Assembly: GCF_017377855.1 (NCBI RefSeq)
Contig: NZ_JAFREP010000043.1
Coordinates: forward strand, 1 to 64,000
DNA from: Acanthopleuribacter pedis
GTDB taxonomy: Bacteria > Acidobacteriota > Holophagae > Acanthopleuribacterales > Acanthopleuribacteraceae
Length of the DNA stretch: 64,000 nt
Direction: 5' to 3'
In this document: positions 28,401 to 35,983 of the stretch, one piece after another
Layout: the number at the start of each line of letters is the position of its first letter
Numbering within the stretch: position 1 is the first letter of the stretch
Program-made: the position numbers and the translations under genes
Notes under the pieces: model-generated
What the model was told of the DNA's origin: nothing
What the model saw: the letters and a program-made list of their open reading frames with translations, nothing else
Database searches by the model: none

Positions 28401-29594
28401 ATGCAAACCCTGCTCGCGGGCGGCGCCGGCTACCTGCTGGCGGCCGGCGGCCTCGGCGGCGCTTTCGGCCACTACCGCGAGCGCGGTGCCGAAACGGTGG
28501 GTTACGAACGCGGCGGTGGTTTGGCGGGCCTGATCAAAACCGTGGCCAAAGAACTGCCGGAGATTCGCACCCACTGGGTCGACCTGGACCCGGCCGAGAG
28601 CTTGGAGCACCTGGCCAATTACTTGGAAGGCGAACTTTTGGCGGACAACCCGCTGACGGAGGTCGCCTACAAAGCGGGCGAACGCCGCGCGGTCAAACTG
28701 ATTGAGGCGCGCCTGGACGCGGAGATGACGAAACGCGTCGGCAAGCTGCAACTGGACAAGGACAGCGTGGTGGTGATCACGGGCGGGGCGCGCGGGATTA
28801 CAGCCAAAATCGCGCTGGAGCTGGCGCGGCAATACGGCTGCAAAATGGAACTGGTGGGCCGCTCACCCTGGCCGACCTACGACGAAGATCCGGCCACGGT
28901 TGACGCCGAAGACCTGCGCGCCCTGCGCAAGGCGCTGATCCAGCACGGCGGCAAAAAGTCGCCGGCGGAAATCGAACGCGCGGCCAACCGCATCCTGGCC
29001 CAACGGGAGATGCGGCGCAACCTGGCGGCGATGGAAAGCTGCGGCAGCGCGGTGCGTTACCACGCGCTCGACGTCCGCGATCACGCGGCCTTCGAGACCT
29101 TCATCGACGGCGTTTACGACCACCACGGCCACATCGAAGGCGTCATTCACGGCGCGGGCGTGGTCGAGGACAAACTCCTGCGCCACAAAACGGCGGCGAG
29201 TTTCGAACGGGTCTTCGACACCAAGGTCTTCGGCGCGCTGGTCCTCGCCAAGAAATTACGCGCCGAAACCCGCTTCGTCGTGTTCTTCAGCTCCGTTGCC
29301 GGCGCCTTCGGCAACCGCGGCCAGGTCGATTACGCCGCCGCCAACGACGTCCTCGACAAAATCGCCCACGCCTTGCAGACCCGCATCCAGGGCCGCGTGG
29401 TTTCCATTAACTGGGGACCCTGGGCCGGTCAAGGCATGGTTTCCCCCGAACTGGAACGCGAGTACCACCGTCGCGGCATCGGCCTGATCCCCATCGATTC
29501 CGGGGTCAGCGCCTTCATGAACGAACTCAGTCACGGCCACGCCGACGACACGCAAGTCGTGTTGATGTGCGCCCAACCAGAGAGCATGCAGTAA
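22500..29594 (+). CDS. PUFA-type multidomain synthase: NPD(ER)-KS-AT-ACP-ACP-KR
   Basis: 2364 aa from the ATG at 22500 (AGAGGAGAG 5-6 bases upstream). The N-terminal 620 residues form a nitronate-monooxygenase/FMN enoyl-reductase-like region (PIAQGPMTRVSDNADFALAV; FEGRECGGHVGPR). Then KS (about 660-1100) with catalytic Cys848 (DAACASS), His983 (EAHGTGT) and His1023 (IGHTKCA); AT (about 1200-1500) with Ser1292 in GHSYGE and His1396 in CAFHSP, a malonyl-type motif; two ACPs with attachment Ser1705 and Ser1807 in DLSIDSIKR, the PUFA-synthase signature; and KR (about 2085-2310) with TGGARGIT and catalytic Tyr2278 (YAAAN). Condensation, ketoreduction and possibly enoyl reduction sit in one chain; DH is in the next protein. 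All active sites seen are intact. Closest in logic to PfaA and heterocyst-glycolipid synthases. Confidence 0.93.
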   Translation: MAPAQNPPMAHRQSPSPSLPPILAMTPFECPDPRLYRVLQQAPHATAVLDCGHNKTTAQTALATCRPTAVRIPGRAPLDTGTDLAPQSLVITDLHHPELAPLCEQHRVLVQVTSLCEAKRAAESGIAGLIAKGAESGGFIGRESSYILFQRILRASLGLPLYVQGGIGRHTAAAVVAAGGTGVVLDSQLALFPERANSEAMFRLLQGLDGGETRVVDQVRFLAKPGTAGHGTQATTADQLYAALGAEDPATDIIMLGQDIGLAKWAANRYSRIEDYLEAMATAITGHIEQAQALKSLAADGPLAQHHGTRYPIAQGPMTRVSDNADFALAVAENGALPFLALSLMREKQARRLLEETKTKLGERSWGVGILGFAPAEIRDCHLALIREFQPKVVLIAGGRPSQARSLEQMGIQTYLHVPAPGLLDMFLKDGARGFVFEGRECGGHVGPRMSFPLWEQQIERLLAFEDCAELRLLFAGGIHDAESAAMVAAMTAPLAARGAKIGVLMGTAYIGTHEAVTSGAVLGTYQQQVLEHAQTTLLETAPGHATRCLATPFVDAFEEEKQRLKDKNHDDQAIWQSLEQLNVGRLRIASKGIERQGDELVSVDHERQLTEGMYMIGQVAHMMKSRQSMADLHAGVCDGAVSLLDRCQAPALQATRKHEDLAIVGMACVYPGAPDLDSYWHNIVHNQDAVGEVPADRWRVEDYYDPQGTGSNGKTGCKWGGFIDEIPFNPLEYGIPPQSLAAIEPTQLLALEVAKRALADAGYADKRFARERTSVIFGAESGTDLAGAYGFRNIFKHYLGELPAELDAALPTLTEDSFPGVLANVISGRIANRLDLGGSNYTVDAACASSLAAVELAAKELVLGTSDMVLAGGADLHNSINDYLMFSSVHALSRKGRCRSFDSEADGIVLGEGVAVVVLKRLSDAQRDGDRVYAVLNGIAGASDGKSLGLTAPRKEGQKRTLERAYRAAGLPAGKVGLVEAHGTGTVVGDRTEMQTLTEVFTEAGALPGACTLGSVKSQIGHTKCAAGLAGLIKVAKALHHRILPPTNHVERPNPIYGAAPSPFRLESEARPWQGKDRIGAVSAFGFGGTNFHAVLSEAPTAGAALGYEQWSHELFLLRGETRQAAQALAAKLRPFATLDSQVSLRDLSLTANGDGKQPVWFAFAAKDKTDLDHKLGAVCDGVSHQQVYPYAGQVNGKIAFLFPGQGSQRPHMVNDLLVAFPECQSIADRAEDLAATWFPAKAYKPEDRKRQQQAITDTRVAQPLLGLAGMLTHHILQRFGLQPDACAGHSYGELTALCAAGSLHLDDLVPLSKARAASMLAAAPGDPGIMAAVKAQAGAVEPHIADLDMVVAANHNSPRQTVISGPTVAVEKAMIRLEEAGLSCKKIPVACAFHSPVLAAAEAMFGEHLNQTAFAAPRKAVYANLTAEPHAPDAEAIRETLARHLVSPVLFQTQIENMYRDGVRCFVEVGPGGVLSQLTQRILRDQPHLSLTTEGQGLSRLLDTLAQLAAQGHAVDPGAILRERGATAIDLDAAVPRLHAATWMVNGQIARPLKGKQPPHALKLLDAPLQLGMATPQAPMPTAVERDQAVLTYLQGVREMVQAGRQVMSQYLGANMPPMPSVAHDTAFIAPLDPITMGPAAQPSLLPVGPTIADAVELAEATAAPVKRDVPKTLLAIVADRTGYPEDMLDLDLDLEADLSIDSIKRIEIIGELAEQLGLHDSLAEGDNDAMMETLAAQKTLRAMLAWLEEVLPEAEEPAPATQAETAPQQNMQQLLLEIVSERTGYPEDVLELDLDLEADLSIDSIKRLEIVGELAEKAGFSTVGEDQDALVESLAAMKTLRAIVTWLEQGRETKTEATKTQVVEETAPMPSLSEVSRFILTLDQAPQVVKGDFLLKDKHFLITDDTLGLAPLLAVRLQNHDARVRIINLNDAAGAEFGKVDGLIHLGGLAPRADVADVKTFFTMMQTLLAGGAGYLLAAGGLGGAFGHYRERGAETVGYERGGGLAGLIKTVAKELPEIRTHWVDLDPAESLEHLANYLEGELLADNPLTEVAYKAGERRAVKLIEARLDAEMTKRVGKLQLDKDSVVVITGGARGITAKIALELARQYGCKMELVGRSPWPTYDEDPATVDAEDLRALRKALIQHGGKKSPAEIERAANRILAQREMRRNLAAMESCGSAVRYHALDVRDHAAFETFIDGVYDHHGHIEGVIHGAGVVEDKLLRHKTAASFERVFDTKVFGALVLAKKLRAETRFVVFFSSVAGAFGNRGQVDYAAANDVLDKIAHALQTRIQGRVVSINWGPWAGQGMVSPELEREYHRRGIGLIPIDSGVSAFMNELSHGHADDTQVVLMCAQPESMQ

Positions 29595-29607
29595 GCACGG
29601 CTCCCCC

Positions 29608-29664
29608 GCCCGCACCGCTCACCAGGCTTCGTAGCAGAATTCCTTGTGAGAAATGCGGGCCAGG
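29608..29664. repeat. Family A hairpin between the two synthase genes
   Basis: The right arm and loop (gcttcgtagcagaattcctt, then gtgagaaatgcgggc) match the consensus at 14592-14650. The left arm (gcccgcaccgctcaccagg) is diverged but still pairs in part. It occupies the 142-bp gap inside the synthase operon, so it could tune read-through or RNA stability between the two giant genes. Confidence 0.8.
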
Positions 29665-29736
29665 GCCGGCGCGGTGCCGGCCCACCCCGTGACCCGTTAA
29701 CCGGCTTCGGCCAAGGACACCACCAAGGACACCACC

Positions 29737-32700
29737 ATGGAGAACAAACAAACCCCACCGCTGGTCGCGATTGTCGGCATGGCTTGCGTTTTCCCGGGCG
29801 CCGCCGATCTCGATCAATACCGCGACAACATCTTCGCCGGCAAAGACGCGGTTGAAGATGTACCGCCCCACCGCTGGGACCCGGTTTATTACGATCCCGA
29901 CAGCAAGGAACCCGACCGCTTTTATTGCCGCCGCGGCGGCTTCGTCGACCAACTCATCGATTTCGACCCCACCGAATTCGGCCTGATGCCGATCGCGGCC
30001 CAAGGCGCGGAACCGGACCAACTGGTCAGCCTGGCCCTGGGCGCACGCGCGCTGCAGGACGCCTCGCTGGACAAGGGCGATTACGATCCCAACCGTGCCG
30101 GCGTGATCATCGGGCGCGGCAACTACATCGGCGCGGGCATGACCCGCCTGGAACAGTACGTACGCAACTCGGAACAGTTGGTCGGCGCGATGCGCTCGCT
30201 CCACCCCGAACTGGGCGACGACGACCTGACCGCCCTGCGCCGCCAGTTCCAAAAGAAACTGGGCCACTACGGCCCGGACACGGCCATCGGCTTGGTCCCC
30301 AACCTCACCGCCTCGCTGCTGGCCAACCGGTTTAATTTGTTCGGCCCGGCTTATACGGTCGATGCGGCCTGCGCCAGCTCCTTGATGGCGGTGGATCAAG
30401 CGGTGCGCGAGCTGCAATCCAACCGCTGCGATTTGATGCTGGCGGGCGGGATTCACCTCAGCCACGACGTCGCTTTCTGGAGCGTGTTCTGCCAATTGGG
30501 CGCGCTCTCGCGCAACCAACAGATCCGCCCGCTGGACCGCCGCGCCGACGGCTTGGTGATCGGCGAAGGCGGCGGCATTGTCGCACTGAAACGCCTGGAA
30601 GACGCGCAACGCGACGGCAACCGTATCTACGCGGTGATCCGCGGCATCGGCATCGCCAGCGACGGCCGCGCGGCCAGCATGATGAGCCCGGCGGTCAGCG
30701 GTCAAACCCTGGCGCTGGAACGGGCTTGGCGCGAGGCGGGCCTGGACCGGGAAGCGATTGGGTTCCTTGAAGCGCACGGCACGGGCACGCCCACGGGCGA
30801 CGAGGCCGAACTCACCACGGTCCGCCAATTCTTTGGCAGCGAGAAGGAACGCCACGCGGCGATCGGCTCGGTCAAATCGATGATCGGCCACACCATGCCC
30901 GCGGCGGGGATCGCCGGTTTGATCAAAACCGCGCTGGCGGTTCACGCGGGAAAACTGCCACCGACGCTCCACTGCGAGGAACCCCACCCGCTCCTCGAAG
31001 ACTCCCGCTTCCAGCCACTTAGCAGCGCAAAACCCTGGCCGAAACACCTTGCGAGCCAACGGGTTGCCGCGGTCAACGCCTTCGGCTTCGGCGGCATCAA
31101 CGCCCACGTGGTCTTGGCCGCCGATCCCACCGCCAACCCGCCCGAAACCAGGGTTCACGAGACGGCCGACGACAAACCCGATGCACCCTTCATCGAACAC
31201 TACGCGGCCGATTCAGCCGAGGCGCTGCTACGCGATTTGGCACTGGGCAATCCCAGTGACGGCAATCCCAAAACCCTGCTGCGCCTCGCGATCATCGAGC
31301 CAAACCCGGCCCGGCGCCAACGCGCGGCCAAGATTGTAGAACGGGGCCGTGCTTGGCGCGGGCGCGACAACATTTATTTCACCACCAAAGGACTGGCCGC
31401 CGGCGGCGGAAAACTGGCGCTGCTGTTCCCCGGCGTCGACAGCGCCTTCGAACCGCGCATCGACGATCTCGCCGCATTTTTCGGCCAAACCCCACCTTCC
31501 CACGCCAAACCCGCCTCGGTCGTCGCCGACCTCGAACAGGTCGGTGTCGGCATCATCCAAACCAACCGCTTCCTGTTCGAAACCCTGAACAACCTGGCGA
31601 TCCAGCCCGACGCCCTCGCCGGCCACTCCATCGGCGAGTGGAGCGCGTTGCTGGCGAGCGGCTGTTTGCCAGGCGATAAAATCGACGCCTTCATCGACAC
31701 CCTCAAGCCGGGCACCCTGGAAGTTCCCGGCGTGCTGTTCCTGGCGGCGGGTTGCGGTGCCGACAAGGCCACACCGCTCATCGCCGACCTCGAAGAGGTT
31801 GCGATCTCCCACGAGAACTGTAGCCGCCAGGTCATTTTCTGCGGCCGGGAAGCAGGCATTGCCGTTTTGGAAGAACGCTTGAAGGAACAACGGGTTCTGG
31901 CGCAACGGCTCCCGTTCCGCAGCGGGTACCATTCACCGCTGTTCGCCGATTACCTGGGCCCGCACCTGGATTTTTTCCAAAACTTCCCCATGGAAAACCC
32001 GGCTATTCCGATGTGGTCGGCTACCCTTTGCGCACCTTACCCCAAGGAAATCAACGAGATCCGCGCGCTTTCCACGCGCCATCTGGTCGAACCGGTTCGG
32101 TTCCGCGGCTTGATCGAAAGCATGTACGCGGACAACTTCCGCATCTTCGTTCAAGTGGGTACGGGCAGCCTGCCGGGATTTGTGACGGACACCCTGGGCA
32201 AACAACCCCACCTGGCGATGAGTGCCAACCTGGCCAAACGCTCGGGTTTGGACCAACTGGCCCACTTGGCGGCGGCCCTTTGGGTGGAAGGCGTCTCACT
32301 GGACGACGGGATGTTCCGCGTCAAACCCGACGTGGAACCCATTAAGAAACGCAAAAGTCGTTCCTTTCCGTTGCCGTTAAGTGTGCCACTGGTTGAATTG
32401 GACACCGGTGCGCTGCGCGCCAAATTGCAACCGCTCCAGGTGGAAAGCAAACCCAAAACCGAACCAAAGACACCGCAACACCCCATTGCCCAAACCTTTC
32501 GCGCCATGCTGCGCGAGTGCGAGGATGCGGGCGAAAGCATTTTGCAACAGTGGGAAACGCGGAGTGCAACCGGCCCGGTCCCCATGCCGCAACCGGTAAC
32601 GCCACAACCCGCGGCGGTCACCTTCAAGGAAGCGGTGACCACCCGCCGTCTCTCGGTGCAAATTTGCCCGGAGCTCCTCGACCACAGCTTCTTCGCGCAG

Positions 32701-34071
32701 CGGGCGGGCTGGACGGTGGTGGAGGACCGCTACCCGGTTGTCCCCATGACGATGTCGATCCAAATGATGATGGACGCGGTACGCAAGCAAATCGGCAAGC
32801 ATGTCGTGGTCGCAATGGAAAAAATCCGCGCCTACAAATGGCTGGTGGTCGCCGAACCCATCGAGCTGACCTTCACCATGAAACAAAAGTCGGCCACCCG
32901 TTGGTCCGTCGCGATTGACGGCTACGCCGCGGCCGAGGCCGTCACCGCACCGGTTTACCCGCAAGCACCTGCCGCGCGTCCGCTCGTCCACGAGCAACCG
33001 GAACAACCCTTCATCGACGCCGCCGGCATGTACCGCGAACGCTGGATGTTCCACGGCCCCGCCTACCAAGGCATTCTCGATTTTGACGCCGTTTCAGATA
33101 AAGGCCTGAGCTGCCGCCTCAAAGCCTGCCAAGGGCCGGGCAGCCTGCTCGACAACGCCGGTCAGGCGTTTGGTTTTTGGATCATGGAACGCCACCGTTT
33201 GGACCGCTTGGCGATGCCGATTCACATCGAGAAGCTGCGGTTTTACGGGCCCGATCCCGTCGTGGGCGCCGAACTCGACTGCCGCGTGTTCATCACCGAG
33301 ATGCACCCCAAGGAAGCCGCCGCCGACCTGCAACTGCGCCAGGACGGTCGGGTTTGGTGCGAAATCGACAACTGGCGCGACCGCCGTTTCGACACGGACC
33401 ACCGCTTGTGGCCGGTCATCTTGCAAACCGAGAACCACCTGCTGGCGCAGCCGGAAGAACACGGCTTTGTGGTGTTTTTTGACAAATACGGGAGCGCGCC
33501 CTCGCGCGATTACCTGGCCCGCCGTTTCCTGACGAAGGTGGAACGCGATGCCTACAACGCGTTGAAACCCAAGGGCAAACGCCAATGGCTCAACGGCCGT
33601 ATCGCCGCCAAAGACGCGGTCCGCCGCCACCTGTGGCGCGACGGTCAAAGCGCGATTTTCCCGGCCGAGATCCGCATCGAAGGTCCGCCGACCGGCACGG
33701 TTCGCGCCGTTCGCGACGACCGTGTTTTCACCGTGGTGCTTGACACCCGGGGTGAGCTTGCCGTGGCCGGGGTATTCAATCAGGCCTTGGGCGTGGCCCT
33801 CGGCATCCGCGCGGACCACACCGAACCCGCGCGGCCAACCCAAATCGACGAACTCGCCCAACGGGCGAGCGACCATCGCGCCGCCTTCCCCGATCACGCG
33901 CCCACCACCCCCGGTGTGGCACCGGTCGCCGGCGCGAACACCCACACCCACGGCGACCGCCAGGTCGCTTGGGCCGCCTCGCCCGATCCGAACCAACAGG
34001 CGGACGTCGAGGAAACCGTTCTGAGAGAGCTACTTACCGATACGCCCTACATCATTTGCTGGACATTATAA
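29737..34071 (+). CDS. Multidomain synthase: KS-AT-DH-PPTase-like
   Basis: 1444 aa. KS (about 8-460) with Cys212 (DAACASS), His347 (EAHGTGT) and His385 (IGHTMPA), all intact. AT (about 550-860) with Ser631 in GHSIGEW and a PfaB-like downstream region (EPVRFRGLIESMYADNFRIF). A linker, then a PKS-type dehydratase hot-dog region (about 970-1230) with His983 in LLDHSFF. The C-terminus resembles a phosphopantetheinyl transferase: WLNGRIAAKDAVRRH at about 1284-1298 is the W-x-x-K-(E/D)-A element. The expected Mg-binding G-I-D-x-E motif is not evident; G-I-R-A-D stands near 1355. No ACP or KR, so it must work on ACPs of its partners. The start has ACCAAGGACACC upstream, a good ribosome-binding site. 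Confidence 0.9.
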   Translation: MENKQTPPLVAIVGMACVFPGAADLDQYRDNIFAGKDAVEDVPPHRWDPVYYDPDSKEPDRFYCRRGGFVDQLIDFDPTEFGLMPIAAQGAEPDQLVSLALGARALQDASLDKGDYDPNRAGVIIGRGNYIGAGMTRLEQYVRNSEQLVGAMRSLHPELGDDDLTALRRQFQKKLGHYGPDTAIGLVPNLTASLLANRFNLFGPAYTVDAACASSLMAVDQAVRELQSNRCDLMLAGGIHLSHDVAFWSVFCQLGALSRNQQIRPLDRRADGLVIGEGGGIVALKRLEDAQRDGNRIYAVIRGIGIASDGRAASMMSPAVSGQTLALERAWREAGLDREAIGFLEAHGTGTPTGDEAELTTVRQFFGSEKERHAAIGSVKSMIGHTMPAAGIAGLIKTALAVHAGKLPPTLHCEEPHPLLEDSRFQPLSSAKPWPKHLASQRVAAVNAFGFGGINAHVVLAADPTANPPETRVHETADDKPDAPFIEHYAADSAEALLRDLALGNPSDGNPKTLLRLAIIEPNPARRQRAAKIVERGRAWRGRDNIYFTTKGLAAGGGKLALLFPGVDSAFEPRIDDLAAFFGQTPPSHAKPASVVADLEQVGVGIIQTNRFLFETLNNLAIQPDALAGHSIGEWSALLASGCLPGDKIDAFIDTLKPGTLEVPGVLFLAAGCGADKATPLIADLEEVAISHENCSRQVIFCGREAGIAVLEERLKEQRVLAQRLPFRSGYHSPLFADYLGPHLDFFQNFPMENPAIPMWSATLCAPYPKEINEIRALSTRHLVEPVRFRGLIESMYADNFRIFVQVGTGSLPGFVTDTLGKQPHLAMSANLAKRSGLDQLAHLAAALWVEGVSLDDGMFRVKPDVEPIKKRKSRSFPLPLSVPLVELDTGALRAKLQPLQVESKPKTEPKTPQHPIAQTFRAMLRECEDAGESILQQWETRSATGPVPMPQPVTPQPAAVTFKEAVTTRRLSVQICPELLDHSFFAQRAGWTVVEDRYPVVPMTMSIQMMMDAVRKQIGKHVVVAMEKIRAYKWLVVAEPIELTFTMKQKSATRWSVAIDGYAAAEAVTAPVYPQAPAARPLVHEQPEQPFIDAAGMYRERWMFHGPAYQGILDFDAVSDKGLSCRLKACQGPGSLLDNAGQAFGFWIMERHRLDRLAMPIHIEKLRFYGPDPVVGAELDCRVFITEMHPKEAAADLQLRQDGRVWCEIDNWRDRRFDTDHRLWPVILQTENHLLAQPEEHGFVVFFDKYGSAPSRDYLARRFLTKVERDAYNALKPKGKRQWLNGRIAAKDAVRRHLWRDGQSAIFPAEIRIEGPPTGTVRAVRDDRVFTVVLDTRGELAVAGVFNQALGVALGIRADHTEPARPTQIDELAQRASDHRAAFPDHAPTTPGVAPVAGANTHTHGDRQVAWAASPDPNQQADVEETVLRELLTDTPYIICWTL

Positions 34072-34082
34072 GAGGTGCATTC

Positions 34083-34361
34083 ATGTTACAAACCAAAGAT
34101 TCAATTCTGGATACCATCGCGAACCTGATTCGTGAGGTGATCGGCGAAGACTGGGTAGACGAAATCAACATCACCCAACACACATCGTTTAACGGTGAGT
34201 TGGAGCTGGAAAGCATCGAGTTTGTCGCCCTGGCCGAAAAGCTGCAAAACCATTTCGGCGACGACATTAACTTCGTCGGCTGGCTCTCAGAGAAGGAACT
34301 TGAAGACATTATCGCGCTGACCGTCGGCGACGTCGCGGAGTTCATTCAGTCATGTCAATAG
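34083..34361 (+). CDS. Free-standing acyl carrier protein
   Basis: 92 aa. Four-helix ACP pattern with the attachment serine in LELESIEFVALAEKL (about residue 43) and the acidic helix II expected for docking. In place of the usual D-S-L it has E-S-I, as in several secondary-metabolism ACPs. The ATG at 34083, just 11 bp after the stop of the KS-AT-DH gene and preceded by AGAGGTG, is chosen over upstream in-frame starts that lie inside that gene. It overlaps the next hydrolase by 10 bp, so the three are translationally coupled. Confidence 0.9.
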   Translation: MLQTKDSILDTIANLIREVIGEDWVDEINITQHTSFNGELELESIEFVALAEKLQNHFGDDINFVGWLSEKELEDIIALTVGDVAEFIQSCQ

Positions 34362-35161
34362 TTCGCATCAATGAGCTGGATTTCCACGTGCAACAGGCCG
34401 GTCCGGCGCCGGCCGACGCGGCACATCCGCCGGTTTATCTGATTCACGGCCTTATGCTGGGCAACATGGTCGGTTGGTACTTCACCATCACGCCCCACCT
34501 CGCCAAGCACCGACCCGTGGTCATGTACGACCTGCGCGGCCACGGCAAATCACAGCTTGCCGCCTCCGGTTACGACCTTGACACCATGGCCTCGGATCTG
34601 GACGGCCTAATCAAGGCAAGTGACGCCGGGCACGACGCGGTCGACTTGGTCGGCCATAGCTGGGGCGGCCTGGTCGCCCTCACTTACGCGCTGTACCATC
34701 CCCACCGCGTGCGCCGCCTGGTCCTGATCGAGGTCCCACTGCCGCCCTCCAACATCGGCGAAATGAAACGTTTTATGGAGCTTTCACCCAAGGACATGTT
34801 GGCCGCGCTACCGCGTAGCGCCCAGCAGGGGTTTCTCTCCGGCGGACGCCAAACCTTTCGCCTGCTGCGTAACCTCGGCAAATTGGTGCGCAACACCACG
34901 GTTCTCGACGACTTCAAGGCCGCCAAAGACATCAGCGATACCTACCTATCCTTATTAAATGTGCCGGTGATGACCCTGTACGGCACTAAGTCACCCTGCC
35001 TCGAAACCGGACGTCGTCTTGAACGTGTTCTGCCCCAATGCCGTCACCTCGAAATCGAGGCCGGCCACAACCTCTACGCCGAGGCGCCGCAACAAACCGC
35101 CGATCTGATCAACGACTTTCTGGGCGCAACCGTCGCCCCCAACCCCCTCGCAACCGTGTAG
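34352..35161 (+). CDS. Alpha/beta hydrolase 1 of the synthase cluster
   Basis: 269 aa. Classic fold: oxyanion-hole motif LIHGLMLGNMVGWY (about 29-42), nucleophile elbow GHSWGG (about 97-102, Ser99), late acidic residue and the catalytic His in IEAGHNLYAEAP (about 238). It is homologous to the hydrolase encoded next (34% or so by eye: both have W-Y-F-T, YDMRGHG/YDLRGHG and the same spacing). In this context it may release the chain from an ACP as a type II thioesterase, hydrolyse an ester, or transfer the acyl group. Start overlaps the ACP gene by 10 bp. Confidence 0.88.
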   Translation: MSIVRINELDFHVQQAGPAPADAAHPPVYLIHGLMLGNMVGWYFTITPHLAKHRPVVMYDLRGHGKSQLAASGYDLDTMASDLDGLIKASDAGHDAVDLVGHSWGGLVALTYALYHPHRVRRLVLIEVPLPPSNIGEMKRFMELSPKDMLAALPRSAQQGFLSGGRQTFRLLRNLGKLVRNTTVLDDFKAAKDISDTYLSLLNVPVMTLYGTKSPCLETGRRLERVLPQCRHLEIEAGHNLYAEAPQQTADLINDFLGATVAPNPLATV

Positions 35162-35190
35162 GCACGGCTTGCTGCCGAAAGGATCCCACC

Positions 35191-35982
35191 ATGGCTTTTG
35201 AAACCCTAAACGGCCTGCGCATCCACACCCAGGTGCTCGGTCGCCAAGAAGGACCGGTCCGCGTCGTGTTTCTGCACGGCCTGGTGATGGACAACCTATC
35301 GAGCTGGTACTTCACCTTCGCCAACCCCGTCGCCCAAGACCATAAGGTGCTGCTCTACGACATGCGCGGCCACGGTCGCAGCGAGCGACCCGCTTCCGGC
35401 TACCGGCTCGACGATTTCGTCGCCGAGTTGGCCGCGCTGCTGGAGCACCACGCCGGCGATTCACCGGTGACGCTGGTCGGCAACAGTTTTGGCGGTTTGC
35501 TCGCGCTGGCCTACGCGCTGGCCTACCCGAACCGCACCGCGGGTGTGTGTTTGATCGAAGCCCACGCCAACGTGCAGGGCTGGGGCGACGAAATGGCCGC
35601 CACCCTGCTGCAACAAGGTGATCAGGCCAGGGCCACGGTCGCCACCCATTTTGAGAACTGGCTCGGACGCCACAGCGAGCGCAAGAAAAACCGTTTGGCC
35701 GAAAATGCCAAGCAACTCATCTACGAGACCAGCCTGGTCGCCGACCTGCAGGCCACCCCCGAACTGGACGCGCGCGCCCTGACCCGCTTGCCCCAACCGG
35801 TGTTGGCGCTGTACGGCGAAACCTCGGACATCCGCGCCCGCGGCGAAGCCCTGGCCGCGCAACTCCCCAACGCCGAACTCCACATATTCTCCGATTGCAG
35901 CCATTCCATTATGTGGGAAGCGACCGACAAGGTCCGCACCGCCCTCACCGAATGGCTCAGTCACACCACCCAGGAGGTGTGA
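35191..35982 (+). CDS. Alpha/beta hydrolase 2 of the synthase cluster
   Basis: 263 aa from the ATG at 35191, which follows GAAAGGATCCCACC; longer in-frame starts fall within the previous gene. Motifs: FLHGLVMDNLSSWYF (oxyanion), nucleophile GNSFGG (about 95-100, Ser97), and catalytic His in FSDCSHSIMWE (about 236). It is a paralogue of the preceding gene, with the nucleophile context changed from GHSWGG to GNSFGG, so the two may have split duties such as chain release versus editing. It ends 1 bp before the glycosyltransferase gene. Confidence 0.88.
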   Translation: MAFETLNGLRIHTQVLGRQEGPVRVVFLHGLVMDNLSSWYFTFANPVAQDHKVLLYDMRGHGRSERPASGYRLDDFVAELAALLEHHAGDSPVTLVGNSFGGLLALAYALAYPNRTAGVCLIEAHANVQGWGDEMAATLLQQGDQARATVATHFENWLGRHSERKKNRLAENAKQLIYETSLVADLQATPELDARALTRLPQPVLALYGETSDIRARGEALAAQLPNAELHIFSDCSHSIMWEATDKVRTALTEWLSHTTQEV

Positions 35983-35983
35983 A

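Noticed and set aside
29527..31200. 557-codon frame opposite the second synthase gene
   Set aside because: Lies fully against the KS domain of the synthase; composition is that of a reverse-strand shadow.
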